Both the position numbers and the translations under genes were made by a program. The notes under the pieces were generated by a model, which saw only the letters and a program-made list of their open reading frames with translations, searched no databases and was not told the origin of the DNA. Positions 28,481-37,795 of a stretch of 64,000 nucleotides of DNA are shown one piece after another (position 1 is the stretch's first letter; the number at the start of each line of letters is the position of its first letter). Source of the DNA: Desulfocurvibacter africanus subsp. africanus DSM 2603 (GTDB taxonomy: Bacteria > Desulfobacterota > Desulfovibrionia > Desulfovibrionales > Desulfovibrionaceae); contig NZ_AULZ01000001.1 in NCBI RefSeq assembly GCF_000422545.1, positions 419,728 to 483,727 of the forward strand. The letters are read 5' to 3'.

Positions 28481-30055
28481 ATGGAGTCCATGCCCAGCAA
28501 ACGCTTCTCCCCGCGCTTCAGCATCACCACCAAGCTGCTTGCCTGGTGCGTGCTGCTCATCGCCATCTTCTACGCCATCACCGCCGCGCTCATGGGCCGC
28601 ATCAAGGAAATCGAGACGCTCTCCAGCAACATTATCGGAGTCCATTACAAGGTGGTGGAGAATTCCGAGATCATGGCCCAGCAGCTCATCACCCTGCTGG
28701 AGAACAAGCGGCGCTTCGAGATTCTGGGCACCGCCGAGCACCGCCAGGCCTACTTCCGGACTCTTAGCGAATACCAGGACCGCCTGCGGGAGATGCTCCG
28801 ACTATACCCTGACATTCCCGAACCATGGGACACACTGTACGCGAGCCTGCAATCCTATCTGCCCGAGGGCTGGGAAGAACGTGTGGACGAAAACGGCCAA
28901 GCCTTGGCCGGGCAGGCTCCCGTAACGGAATCTGAATCACTTATTCGGCCCGGATACTCACCCGCGCCGGTCACCCAAGGCCAAGCCCTGCAGGGCGACC
29001 CTGCCGCGCCCACCGGACCGCCGGACTTCCTGCCCGACGACGCCGTGAACAAATGGCTGGAAATCCTGGCCCAGGCCCGCGTCACCAACCGCAAGCAGAT
29101 GGAGTCGGGCATCATGCGCCTGTACGACAAGGCCCGCAGGGCCGAGCGCACAGGCTTCCTGGGCCTGACCGCCTCCCTGGCCATCGGCATAGCCGGCAGT
29201 CTGCTCATCGCCTTCCTGCTGGGCCGCGGCCTAAGCGAACTCAAGCGCGGCATCCGCCGCCTGGGCCGCGAAGGAAGGTTGGAGCCCATCCGCGTGCTGA
29301 CCAGCGACGAACTGGGCGAACTGGCCCAAGCCTTCAACCGCATGACCGACCAGCTGCGGCATGAGGAGCAGATGCGCTCGGACTTCATCTCCATGCTAAG
29401 CCATGAGATACGCACACCGCTCACGAGCATCCGCGAGGCCGTGAACCTCGTGAAGGGCGGAGTGCTGGGCGATATCAATGAAAAACAGCGCAAGTTCCTG
29501 GAGATATCCGGCAAGGAGGTCAATCGGCTGTCCAGTCTGTTGACCCGGCTCATGAACGTCTCCAGCCTGGAAGCCCGCGACATGGTCCTGGACCTGCAGC
29601 CCGCCGACCCCGGAGCCCTGACCGCCGAAACCAGCGAACGCATGCAGCCCACGGCCGAGGCCAAGGGCATAGTCATCCTCGTGGACTCGCCGGATCGCCT
29701 GCCCCAGGTCAAGGCCGACACGGAGAACGTGCGCCAGGTGCTCCTGAACCTCATCGGCAATGCGCTCAAGTTCTCGCCGGCTCGCTCCGTGGTCATGGTG
29801 CGCCTAAAGAGCGACGAGCCTGGGCAGCGAGTGATCTTTTGCGTGACCGACCAGGGGCCAGGCATCCCCGTGGAGGAGCAGCCTTTCGTGTTCCGCAAGT
29901 ATTACCGGGCCAAGGGCGTGCGCAACAGCGTGGACGGCGCGGGGCTGGGGCTGTCCATCTCCAAGCGCATCGTGGACGCCCACGGCGGGGACATGTGGCT
30001 GGAAAGCTTCCCTGGTCAAGGCAGCAGCTTCTGTTTTTCACTTCCCAGTGTTTAG
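28481..30055 (+). CDS. Membrane sensor histidine kinase (QseE/GlrK-like)
   Basis: The product has 524 residues from the ATG at 28481; a second ATG nine bases on is equally possible. Membrane segments lie near 18-40 and 226-248 and bracket a periplasmic sensor with a Pro/Gly/Gln-rich stretch at 140-182. HAMP-type linker is about 250-300. HisKA has H308 in MLSHEIRTPLTS; the ATPase domain has NLIGNALKF, DQGPGIP and GAGLGLSISK. It is followed by a lipoprotein and a sigma54 regulator in the same order as enterobacterial QseE-QseG-QseF, so it should phosphorylate that regulator. Confidence 0.9.
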   Translation: MESMPSKRFSPRFSITTKLLAWCVLLIAIFYAITAALMGRIKEIETLSSNIIGVHYKVVENSEIMAQQLITLLENKRRFEILGTAEHRQAYFRTLSEYQDRLREMLRLYPDIPEPWDTLYASLQSYLPEGWEERVDENGQALAGQAPVTESESLIRPGYSPAPVTQGQALQGDPAAPTGPPDFLPDDAVNKWLEILAQARVTNRKQMESGIMRLYDKARRAERTGFLGLTASLAIGIAGSLLIAFLLGRGLSELKRGIRRLGREGRLEPIRVLTSDELGELAQAFNRMTDQLRHEEQMRSDFISMLSHEIRTPLTSIREAVNLVKGGVLGDINEKQRKFLEISGKEVNRLSSLLTRLMNVSSLEARDMVLDLQPADPGALTAETSERMQPTAEAKGIVILVDSPDRLPQVKADTENVRQVLLNLIGNALKFSPARSVVMVRLKSDEPGQRVIFCVTDQGPGIPVEEQPFVFRKYYRAKGVRNSVDGAGLGLSISKRIVDAHGGDMWLESFPGQGSSFCFSLPSV

Positions 30056-30077
30056 GGAAGCGGGTAAGGTTCAGCTC

Positions 30078-30695
30078 ATGCGGGGTTGGTTCCATGGCCG
30101 CGCGCTTGGCGCGCTTGCTCTTTGCCTGATCCTCGTATCCTTGGTGACACTCACGGGATGCGGGTTCGGCGGAAGCATCTTCCCTGGCCTGCGCTGGGAG
30201 AAAGGCGGATCAAAGGCCACGAAAAAGGAACTCGCGAGCTATGCCCAGGCCGTGGAAGCCCTCGGGGCCGGCAAGTACGAACGAGCCGCCAGCCTGTTCA
30301 ACGACACTTTCGTCGCCACCCAGGATATGGAGCTTGCAGGCCGGGCCCGCTACGGACAGGCTGTGGCCAAGCTGGGCGCTGCCAGAAGCCGTGAGGATCT
30401 CCGCCAGGCCATGGACATGTGGGCAGGTTGGTCTTCGGGCTGGCCGACTTCCGAATCCTGCCCCGATCCGCGCTTGTTCGACCCCCTGCTGTCCCGTCTG
30501 GGTTCGGCGAGCGCCAAGTCGTTCCTGAACGGCAAGGCGCAGGACATGAACTCCCTGGAGCTGCAGGCCGAGGAGCTGGCTCGCCAGCTCGATCAGGCGC
30601 AGCACGAGAACGAGGACATGCGCGCAAAGATTCGCGCCCTGGAAGAGCTGCACCAGGAGATGCAGCAAAGACAGAAGAAACTCATCACCCAGTAA
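30078..30695 (+). CDS. QseG-like lipoprotein between kinase and regulator
   Basis: The product has 205 residues. The signal peptide ends in the lipobox LVTLTGC, with C28 as the lipidation site. The middle is helical, TPR-like (ASYAQAVEALGAGKYERAASLFNDT), and the C-terminus is a coiled coil (ELQAEELARQLDQAQHENED). By position it matches QseG, the outer-membrane lipoprotein that tunes the QseE kinase. Sequence identity cannot be judged here; the assignment rests on lipobox, coiled coil and gene order. Confidence 0.75.
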   Translation: MRGWFHGRALGALALCLILVSLVTLTGCGFGGSIFPGLRWEKGGSKATKKELASYAQAVEALGAGKYERAASLFNDTFVATQDMELAGRARYGQAVAKLGAARSREDLRQAMDMWAGWSSGWPTSESCPDPRLFDPLLSRLGSASAKSFLNGKAQDMNSLELQAEELARQLDQAQHENEDMRAKIRALEELHQEMQQRQKKLITQ

Positions 30696-30702
30696 GGATA
30701 CA

Positions 30703-32091
30703 ATGGCTAGAGCTGCCGCAACACCCAAGCGGACCATCCTCGTCGTCGACGACGACGAATCGATCCTGGAAGTGCTCGACGCCCGCCTGAGCGCCGGAGG
30801 CTACGCCACCCTGTCTGCGCGCTCGGCCGAAAAGGGCCTTGAGCTGCTCGAAAGAACCCCTGTGGACCTCGTAATTTCCGACATGCGCATGCCCGGCATG
30901 GGCGGCAAGGGCCTGCTGGAAAAGGTCGCCACCGAGCGACCGAACCTGCCGGTGATCATGCTCACGGCCTACGGCACCATTCCGGACGCCGTGGCCTCGG
31001 TCAAGACCGGTGCCGTGGACTACATGACCAAGCCCTTCGAGGGCGAGGAGCTGCTTGCCAGGGTCGGGTCCATTCTCAACGGCAGCGTCCGCATTTCCGC
31101 CCAGCCGTCCGCCAGGCCAGCGCCCGGGCCAGCCCCAGTCGATCGCAGACTGTGGGGCGGCAAGAGCCAGTCCATGAAGCGCCTCTTCGATCTCATCGAG
31201 AAGGTCGCCCCCACGGACGTCACCGTGCTCATCAACGGCGAATCCGGCACAGGCAAGGAAAAGGTCTCGCGCATCATCCACGAGCGCAGTCACCGCGCCA
31301 GCGGCCCCTTCGTGGTCGTGGACTGCGGCTCCACACCCGCGGGCCTGCTGGAGAGCGAGCTGTTCGGCCATGTCAAGGGTTCCTTCACCCACGCCGTGCG
31401 CGACAAGCGCGGCCTCATCGAGGAGGCCAGCGGCGGCACGCTGCTGCTGGACGAAATAGGCAACATCTCTTCCGAGATGCAGACACGCCTGTTGCGCTTC
31501 CTGCAGGAACGCACCATCCGCCGAATCGGCGACACCAAGGAAATCTCCATCGACTGCCGCGTGCTCGCGGCCACCAATGCCGACTTGCAGGCCATGGTCA
31601 AGGAGGGTTCCTTCCGTGAAGACCTCTACTTCCGGCTCAAGGTCATCACCATGGTCGTGCCCCCGCTTCGCGAGCGCAAGGAGGACATCCCGGCCCTGAC
31701 CCAGCGCTTCGTGGAAGCCTTCTCCAAGGCCAACGGCATGCCCACCGTGACCATTACCGACGAGGCCATGCAGATACTCATGGACTACTCCTGGCCCGGC
31801 AACGTGCGCGAACTCAAGCACGTCATCGAAGCCGGCGTGGTCCTGTCCTCGGGCGGCATCATGCAGCCGGAGGACCTGCACCTGGAACCCATGGATGAGC
31901 CCATCGCCGCCGCGGCCCAGGAGGCAGGCACGGCCCTGTCCCTGGACGAAAGCGAAAAGCGCGCCATCCTTCGCGCCCTGGAGCAGTCCAACTGGGTTCA
32001 GAAAGATGCCGCCGACGTCCTGGGCATCTCTCGTCGCGCCATTCATTACAAAGTCAAGAAGTACGGCATCGACGTGCACCGTCGCCGTTAA
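30703..32091 (+). CDS. Sigma54-type response regulator with GSFTHA loop (QseF/GlrR-like)
   Basis: The product has 462 residues. Receiver domain has D60 in LVISDMRMPGM. The AAA domain has Walker A GESGTGKE (179-186) and TLLLDEIGN as Walker B. The loop that contacts sigma54 reads GSFTHA (226-231) instead of GAFTGA. A Fis-type helix-turn-helix ends the protein (VQKDAADVLGISRRAIHYK). An intact GAFTGA is usually needed to activate sigma54, so this protein may have altered or lost that activity while still binding DNA. It is translated seven bases after the lipoprotein gene. Confidence 0.9.
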   Translation: MARAAATPKRTILVVDDDESILEVLDARLSAGGYATLSARSAEKGLELLERTPVDLVISDMRMPGMGGKGLLEKVATERPNLPVIMLTAYGTIPDAVASVKTGAVDYMTKPFEGEELLARVGSILNGSVRISAQPSARPAPGPAPVDRRLWGGKSQSMKRLFDLIEKVAPTDVTVLINGESGTGKEKVSRIIHERSHRASGPFVVVDCGSTPAGLLESELFGHVKGSFTHAVRDKRGLIEEASGGTLLLDEIGNISSEMQTRLLRFLQERTIRRIGDTKEISIDCRVLAATNADLQAMVKEGSFREDLYFRLKVITMVVPPLRERKEDIPALTQRFVEAFSKANGMPTVTITDEAMQILMDYSWPGNVRELKHVIEAGVVLSSGGIMQPEDLHLEPMDEPIAAAAQEAGTALSLDESEKRAILRALEQSNWVQKDAADVLGISRRAIHYKVKKYGIDVHRRR

Positions 32092-32422
32092 GGCCTCATG
32101 CATGAACGTCGGGGGAGGGCTAAGTCCCCGGACCGCGTATTTATCGGCGGATGCCATGGGTTATCCAAGTCAGGCGTAGCCTTACACGGACACGATCCGT
32201 CAGGTAGACGCCCAGACCCGCGAATTCTTAAGCCAAAGCCTTTCATCCTCGAAGAATCACGATCAAGCCTAGATCATGAGCCCCCTGCCAGGTAAGCCTA
32301 CAGGGGGTTTTTCATTGCTCCGGCCACATTCCCTGCCCCAGTCACGCCTTGAGGCCTTTTTGCATTCAATCCGACGGCACTAATCATTGTCATCAACTCG
32401 CGATGCATATAACGGCTATAGC
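32092..32422. other. Intergenic region with terminator
   Basis: There are 331 bases between the regulator gene and the Wzt-like gene on the same strand. It contains the strong terminator listed next. The 110 bases after it must hold the promoter of the glycan island. I see no clear sigma70 or sigma54 match, and no convincing ribosome binding site before the candidate starts of the next gene. Confidence 0.5.
32281..32312 (+). terminator. Rho-independent terminator of the kinase-lipoprotein-regulator operon
   Basis: CCCCCTG (32,281-32,287) pairs with CAGGGGG (32,301-32,307), followed by TTTTTT-rich sequence. It lies 190 bases after the regulator stop. Confidence 0.85.
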
Positions 32423-33235
32423 ATGGAAGGAACCGTTTCTTCTCGGCATGCGCCGGTCGGATCCAGCGACGGGTCCATCAGCGGACCCAGCGTTGCCGGA
32501 CAGGCACCCCTCGAAGTCCCGCCCCATGGCGCGCCGGCCATCAGCCTGCGCAACGTGGGCTTTTGCTACTCCGTGCGGCGCGGAATCTTCGGGCGTAGCC
32601 GCAAATGGGCCTTGCGGGACATCTCCTTTGAGCTCTTTCATGGCGAGACTCTAGGCGTCATGGGCCGCAACGGCGTGGGCAAGAGCACTCTCCTGCGCCT
32701 GCTGGCCGGGCTCACGGAGCCGGACCGCGGCGAGTTGGTCAACCACGGCTGCAGTTGCTCGCTGCTGGCGCTGCAAGCAGGCTTCGTGCTCTACCTCACG
32801 GGGCGGGAGAACGTCTTCCTGTCCGGCATGACGCTCGGATTGTCCAAAGCCCAAATGCGCGATCGGCTGGAGGATATTCGAGCCTTCGCCGATCTGGGCG
32901 AGGCCTTCGATCAACCCGTGCGCACCTACTCCACGGGCATGCTGGCCAGACTGGGCTTCTCCATCGCCTTCCAGGTCTCGCCGGACGTGCTGCTTATCGA
33001 TGAGGTGCTGGGTGTAGGCGACGAAAATTTTAGGAAAAAGTCCGCCACGGCCCTGCGCGACAAAATCGGCCAGGACAAGACCGCCGTGGTTGTCTCGCAC
33101 AGCCCGGCAAGCATCCTGGAGCTGTGCGACCGAGCCGTGCTCGTCGATCAGGGCGTCAGCGTGTTCGTGGGTGGAACACGCGAGTGCATAAAGGAATACC
33201 AGCAGCTTTTAAACAAGGCAGCCAAGGGACGTTAA
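32423..33235 (+). CDS. Wzt-like ABC transporter ATP-binding protein
   Basis: The product has 270 residues from the ATG at 32423; a TTG at 32387 is an alternative and neither has a clear ribosome site. Walker A is GRNGVGKS (81-88), the ABC signature is YSTGMLARLGFS and Walker B is VLLIDEVLGVGD. This is the teichoic/O-antigen exporter ATPase subfamily. The C-terminal carbohydrate-binding extension of long Wzt proteins is absent. The membrane partner (Wzm) is not in the window, so it must be encoded elsewhere. Downstream sugar-modifying genes suggest export of a surface glycan. Confidence 0.85.
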   Translation: MEGTVSSRHAPVGSSDGSISGPSVAGQAPLEVPPHGAPAISLRNVGFCYSVRRGIFGRSRKWALRDISFELFHGETLGVMGRNGVGKSTLLRLLAGLTEPDRGELVNHGCSCSLLALQAGFVLYLTGRENVFLSGMTLGLSKAQMRDRLEDIRAFADLGEAFDQPVRTYSTGMLARLGFSIAFQVSPDVLLIDEVLGVGDENFRKKSATALRDKIGQDKTAVVVSHSPASILELCDRAVLVDQGVSVFVGGTRECIKEYQQLLNKAAKGR

Positions 33236-33284
33236 CCGCAAAGCAGAGCCTTGGGCCGTCCAAGCCGAGAGGGGATTGAAAGGG

Positions 33285-34436
33285 ATGCTCATACGGGTGG
33301 AGGCGGTAAGGCCGGGCACGGTGCCGGCCGGAATGCGCTATTATATCGATAAGCCGCTGACGGGCGAAGTGCTTGCGAACGATTCGCCTTTGGTGCTGCG
33401 GGGTTGGGTCTGGTCGCCGAACGATAACATCGAAGGCGTGGAAGCCCGCACTGAAAGCGGTGAGTGCATTTTCCAGACTCTTAACCAATACAGGCCCGCC
33501 CTAAACAAACAGCTCGGCCTGGCCGAGGATGTGGCCTTGGGCTTTCGCCTGGACCTTAAGGCCCGACCGGATACAGGACGAGTCGTTCTGCGGGGCCTTG
33601 GTAGCCGGGCCGCGCATGTCCTGTGCAGCATCGACATGCGCGGCATGGACGAGAGCAAGGCGGAGGAAAGGCCCAAGCAGCTTTTCTTCATGCACATCGC
33701 CAAGACCGCCGGCAGCTCGGTCAATGCCCTGGTGCAGCAATACTATCCTCCGGAGCGTTGCGTGAGCCATGTGGAGAGCTACCACCTGCGGCCAGACATG
33801 AACGTGCTCAACCTGCAGGACAAGCTCTATGTTTCCGGCCATGTGACGCTGGAGGTCGCACGCAGGAGGCGGTACATAGCCGACGCTTGCAAGACGTTCA
33901 CCTTGCTGCGCAAACCAGCCAGCCACCTGCTCTCGCACATCGCCTGGGTCAAACGCCTGGGCCTTCCAGAATACGCCAGGGAATACGCGGCGCACCCCGC
34001 CCACATCCAGGAGCTGGCGCGCATGATGAACGCCATGAGCTTCGAGGAGTTCATAGGCTGCATGGGCGAGATGGGTCACAACCTGTTCGACAACGTGCAG
34101 ACCCGCTATCTGGCCAGCGCCTTCAGTTGCCTCCTGGACGACGGGCATTTGGAGCAGGCCCTTGCCACCCTTCGCACCTTCGACATCGTGGGTTTGAACG
34201 AGGAGTTCGATCGGTCCATGCGCTTGCTGGCGCGCTCCATGTGCTGGGGCGAGCCCGCCATCCTGCCGCGCGAAAACGTGGCCAGCTACAAATGCACGTG
34301 GCGGGAACTGGGCATCGGCCCGGACCACCCGCTGTTGCGCAAGCTCCTGCGCTACGACGACGAAGTTTACGCCGAGGCGTGCCGTCTCTTTGATCAGGCC
34401 AGAAATAGCTGGCTCTGCCCGGAGGTGGTCGAGTGA
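33285..34436 (+). CDS. Sulfotransferase-like protein with N-terminal beta domain
   Basis: The product has 383 residues from the ATG at 33285; a TTG nine bases earlier is possible. Residues 137-145 (HIAKTAGSS) match the PAPS 5'-phosphosulfate loop (HIPKTAGTS) of carbohydrate sulfotransferases. TLLRKPASHLLSHI fits the 3'-phosphate-binding region. Residues 20-112 form a separate beta-rich domain (LVLRGWVWSPNDN) of a type fused to several glycan enzymes. It probably sulfates, or is derived from enzymes that sulfate, the exported glycan. The P-to-A change in the first motif leaves activity open. The stop overlaps the next GTG start. Confidence 0.75.
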   Translation: MLIRVEAVRPGTVPAGMRYYIDKPLTGEVLANDSPLVLRGWVWSPNDNIEGVEARTESGECIFQTLNQYRPALNKQLGLAEDVALGFRLDLKARPDTGRVVLRGLGSRAAHVLCSIDMRGMDESKAEERPKQLFFMHIAKTAGSSVNALVQQYYPPERCVSHVESYHLRPDMNVLNLQDKLYVSGHVTLEVARRRRYIADACKTFTLLRKPASHLLSHIAWVKRLGLPEYAREYAAHPAHIQELARMMNAMSFEEFIGCMGEMGHNLFDNVQTRYLASAFSCLLDDGHLEQALATLRTFDIVGLNEEFDRSMRLLARSMCWGEPAILPRENVASYKCTWRELGIGPDHPLLRKLLRYDDEVYAEACRLFDQARNSWLCPEVVE

Positions 34437-36802
34437 ATACCGGGATCACTTTGCCGACCATGCATGTGCTCTCGGCAGCCGAGCTTGCCGGGACCAGGGC
34501 GGCGGTGACCAGACGTGTGAACATGGAACCGGCCGGCATGCCGATTTACGGACCGGATGTGGACGGGCAGCCGGACGAAAGGGTTTCGCTCCTGCTCGTG
34601 GACGAGTTGGCCGTGGTGCGCATCAACTATATCAAATGCTTTTTCGACCATGACGAGTGCCTGTATCTGAAAAAATTCGAGCACAATGCCGACTTCCGCG
34701 AGGAGCAGACCTACTACTTCGTAAGCCAGGCGCCGCGCCTGATCCTCGATCCGGGCCGACCCGACCTGCGCGCAGTGGAAATCAGCATGCATTTCCTGGA
34801 AACTGGGCGCGGGGTGGTGTCCGGTGTTGTGCGCAAGCTGCGCCAGGAACTGTTGGCCGCTCACGGGCTCATCAACGTCAGGAACAGCGAGGTGCAGCAG
34901 CTCGGCCATCAACTTGACGCTCTGCGCGGCAGCCTGACCTGGCGCGCCTCGCGAGCTCTGCTGGACCCTCTCGACCGGCTGCTTGGCCCAAGGACCTTGG
35001 GCCTCGTCTCGGGCCTCCTGCGCCACAACGGATCCAAGTCAATTGGCCTGAGCGACGCAAAATACCGGGAATGGGTGCGGCTGCACGACACCCTGAGCGA
35101 GGAAGATCGCCAAGCCATGCGCGAGCGCGTCGAGACCATGGCCTACCGCCCGCGTATTTCCATCGTCATGCCGGTCTACAACACCCCCGAAGACTATCTG
35201 CGCCAGGCCATCGAATCTGTGCGCGGGCAGATATACCCGCGCTGGGAGCTGTGCATATCCGACGACGCCTCCACCAAGCCCCACGTGCGCCGGGTGCTGG
35301 AGGAGTATGCGGCCACGGACAGCCGCATCACGGTCCATTACCGGCAGGAGAACGGACACATCTCCCGCTCGTCCAACTCGGCCCTGGAGTTGGCTGGCGG
35401 CGAGTTCGTGGCCCTGCTGGACCACGACGACCTGCTCACGGAGCATGCCCTGTACCTGGTGGCCGAGGAGCTTAACCGAAATCCCGAGCTGGACTTCGTG
35501 TACAGCGACGAGGACAAGATCGATGCGCAGGGCCGCAGATTCGCTCCGCACTTCAAACCGGACTGGAATCCGGACATGCTTTTGTCCCAGAACTACGTCT
35601 GCCACTTGGCCGTGCTGCGGCGCACCCTGCTGCAGGAAACGGGCGGCTTTCGGGAGGGCCTGGAAGGCAGCCAGGACTACGACCTGTTCCTGCGCGCCTC
35701 GCGGCTCACCGTGCCGACCAGAATCCGCCACATCCCCTTCGTGCTCTACCATTGGCGGGCCATCGAAGGCTCCACGGCGCTCAACATGGACTTCAAGAAG
35801 TACTGCATCGAAGCCAGCCGCAGGGCCGTGGACGAACACTGCGAAGCCCTTGGGATGCGCGGTCGCGCAGTTGCCGGCGAGCCCTTGTGCATCAACCGCG
35901 TGCGCTTCGACTTGCCCGACGGGCCTCTGATCAGCGTGATCATCCCCACCCGGAATAAGGCCGAGCTGCTCGTGCCCCTGGTGGAAGACCTTTTACTGCG
36001 CACGAGCTACAAGAACCTGGAAATCCTGATTGTTGACCATGAAAGCGACGAACCGGAGCTTTTGGACTTTTACGAACACTGCCGCGACAATCCGGCCTTG
36101 CGCGTGCTGCCCTTCTCCGGCCCGTTCAACTACTCGGCCATGAACAACCTGGCGGCGGCCCAGGCACAAGGCGAGTTGCTGCTGTTCCTAAACAACGACA
36201 TGCGCGTGCTGCACCCGGACTGGCTGGAAGAGATGGCCGGGCACGGCCTGCGGGCCGAGATAGGCGCTGTGGGCGCGAAGCTGCTCTACCCGGACGAGAC
36301 CATCCAGCACTGCGGGCTCATCCTGGGCATCAAGGAGGGTGTGGCCGAGAGTCAGTTCCAGGGCCTGCCGGCCCATGTCGTGGGCTACGTCGGGCGCACG
36401 CATACCTTGCAGAACGTGTCCGCAGTGACCGCGGCCTGCATGCTCGTGCGCCGCACGATCTTTATCGAGAGCGGCGGCTTCGATGAAATCAACCTGCCCG
36501 TGGCCTTTAACGATGTGGATCTCTGCCTGCGCCTAGGCCAGCTGGGCTACCGCATCCTGCTTACGCCATTCGCCCGGCTGCGCCATCTGGAATCAGCCAG
36601 CCGCGGTTCGGACCATACATCCGCAAATTTCTCGCGCTTCCGACGCGAGTTGGACTACATGCTTCGCCGATGGAGCCGGGAGTTGGCCTACGACCCGGCA
36701 TACAACCCCAACCTGTCCCTGCTCGGCGCTGATTATGCGCCGGCCTTCCCTCCCCGCGCATCCAAGCCCTGGCAGGATAACGCAGCGAACAGCGATCGAT
36801 GA
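34433..36802 (+). CDS. Glycosyltransferase with two GT2 domains
   Basis: The product has 789 residues with a GTG start overlapping the upstream stop, after GGAGG. About 200 residues of N-terminal helical sequence precede two GT-A domains. The first begins near 240 (ISIVMPVYNTPEDYLRQAIE) with metal motif LLDHDDLL near 327. The second begins near 499 (ISVIIPTRNKAELL) with FLNNDMRVLHPDWLEE near 584. Such twin enzymes often build alternating-linkage polymers such as rhamnans. It probably synthesises the backbone of the glycan exported through the Wzt system. Confidence 0.88.
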   Translation: MNTGITLPTMHVLSAAELAGTRAAVTRRVNMEPAGMPIYGPDVDGQPDERVSLLLVDELAVVRINYIKCFFDHDECLYLKKFEHNADFREEQTYYFVSQAPRLILDPGRPDLRAVEISMHFLETGRGVVSGVVRKLRQELLAAHGLINVRNSEVQQLGHQLDALRGSLTWRASRALLDPLDRLLGPRTLGLVSGLLRHNGSKSIGLSDAKYREWVRLHDTLSEEDRQAMRERVETMAYRPRISIVMPVYNTPEDYLRQAIESVRGQIYPRWELCISDDASTKPHVRRVLEEYAATDSRITVHYRQENGHISRSSNSALELAGGEFVALLDHDDLLTEHALYLVAEELNRNPELDFVYSDEDKIDAQGRRFAPHFKPDWNPDMLLSQNYVCHLAVLRRTLLQETGGFREGLEGSQDYDLFLRASRLTVPTRIRHIPFVLYHWRAIEGSTALNMDFKKYCIEASRRAVDEHCEALGMRGRAVAGEPLCINRVRFDLPDGPLISVIIPTRNKAELLVPLVEDLLLRTSYKNLEILIVDHESDEPELLDFYEHCRDNPALRVLPFSGPFNYSAMNNLAAAQAQGELLLFLNNDMRVLHPDWLEEMAGHGLRAEIGAVGAKLLYPDETIQHCGLILGIKEGVAESQFQGLPAHVVGYVGRTHTLQNVSAVTAACMLVRRTIFIESGGFDEINLPVAFNDVDLCLRLGQLGYRILLTPFARLRHLESASRGSDHTSANFSRFRRELDYMLRRWSRELAYDPAYNPNLSLLGADYAPAFPPRASKPWQDNAANSDR

Positions 36803-36810
36803 GGACGAAC

Positions 36811-37611
36811 ATGTCGCAGACAGATTTCTCCCCCTGGTCTTTTTATGAGACGCGTTGCGCCGGCCTGGCCAACGGCCTGGAGATATTTCGCAACAACTGG
36901 ACGACCGACCTTTCGCCCCTGGGCGTAAAGCCTTTCGGCAAGGCCCAGTTGTTGACCGACTCGCGCTTCGATTGGTTCCTGGCCCATTACGGCAGCCTGC
37001 TGAACAGGAACGTCCTGGAGCTTGGCTCGTTGGAAGGCGCGCACAGCATACTCCTGGAGCGCCACGGCGCACGCAATGTGCTGGGCCTGGAGGCCAATTC
37101 CATCCATTACCTCAAGAGCTTGGTGATAAAGGAATATCTTGGCCTGAGGCACATCACGTTCATGCTCGGCGACTTCATCCAGTACCTGCACCAGACTCGC
37201 GACTACTACGATCTTACCTTCGCCTGCGGTGTGCTCTACCACATGACCAATCCAGCCGAACTCCTGCAACTTGCGGCCGAGCGCTCCGATGCTCTGTTTC
37301 TATGGACGGTGCTCTACGACTCCGACGCGCTGCCCGAACACATGAAACCGCGCTTGAGCGGTCCGGTGGAACTGCAGGCAGGCGATTTGACCTACCAGGG
37401 TTTCCGGCACGTCTACGCGCGCGAAGCGGCCCTCGAGCTAAATAAGAAGGTCAAATTCACCGGGGGGATGGAGCAGTACAGCATCTGGCTTGAGCTGCAA
37501 GAGCTGCTGCGCATCCTGAAGCATTGGGGCTACAAGAAGATAATCAGACCGGACAACGTGACACACAATAACCGCCATGGATCAAATATATGCCTGTTGT
37601 GTTTCAAATAG
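36811..37611 (+). CDS. Class I SAM-dependent methyltransferase
   Basis: The product has 266 residues from the ATG at 36811 (GAGGA upstream); an ATG at 36799 overlapping the previous stop is an alternative. Motif I is VLELGSLEGAHS (68-79), an acidic EAN follows, and FACGVLYHMTNPAELLQ is motif IV/post-IV. It is probably a glycan O-methyltransferase, perhaps capping the polymer, as chain-terminating methylation is common in Wzt-type systems. That role is inference. Confidence 0.8.
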   Translation: MSQTDFSPWSFYETRCAGLANGLEIFRNNWTTDLSPLGVKPFGKAQLLTDSRFDWFLAHYGSLLNRNVLELGSLEGAHSILLERHGARNVLGLEANSIHYLKSLVIKEYLGLRHITFMLGDFIQYLHQTRDYYDLTFACGVLYHMTNPAELLQLAAERSDALFLWTVLYDSDALPEHMKPRLSGPVELQAGDLTYQGFRHVYAREAALELNKKVKFTGGMEQYSIWLELQELLRILKHWGYKKIIRPDNVTHNNRHGSNICLLCFK

Positions 37612-37728
37612 GGACTAAATATGTTGAAAAACAGATTCATTACTAATGCGAAAAAACATTCAGAATAGCCATGTTATTCACTGCTTCGTTATTTATAAAG
37701 CCATTATGTCGCACACAATGGTTTCCTT

Positions 37729-37757
37729 TTGACAGCTCTCCCATGGTTTCGTAGATT
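37729..37757 (+). promoter_or_regulatory. Sigma70-type promoter of the small secreted protein
   Basis: TTGACA (37,729-37,734), a 17-base spacer and TAGATT (37,752-37,757). It lies in an AT-rich stretch 38 bases before the start codon. A perfect -35 box is rare in this GC-rich window. Confidence 0.7.
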
Positions 37758-37795
37758 TTATTTATGTTGTTCATTCACTTTTTAGGAGGGTAGTC

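Noticed and set aside
32381..32396. GGCAC...TTGT before the Wzt-like gene as a sigma54 promoter
   Set aside because: The -12 GC is absent and the spacing does not fit.
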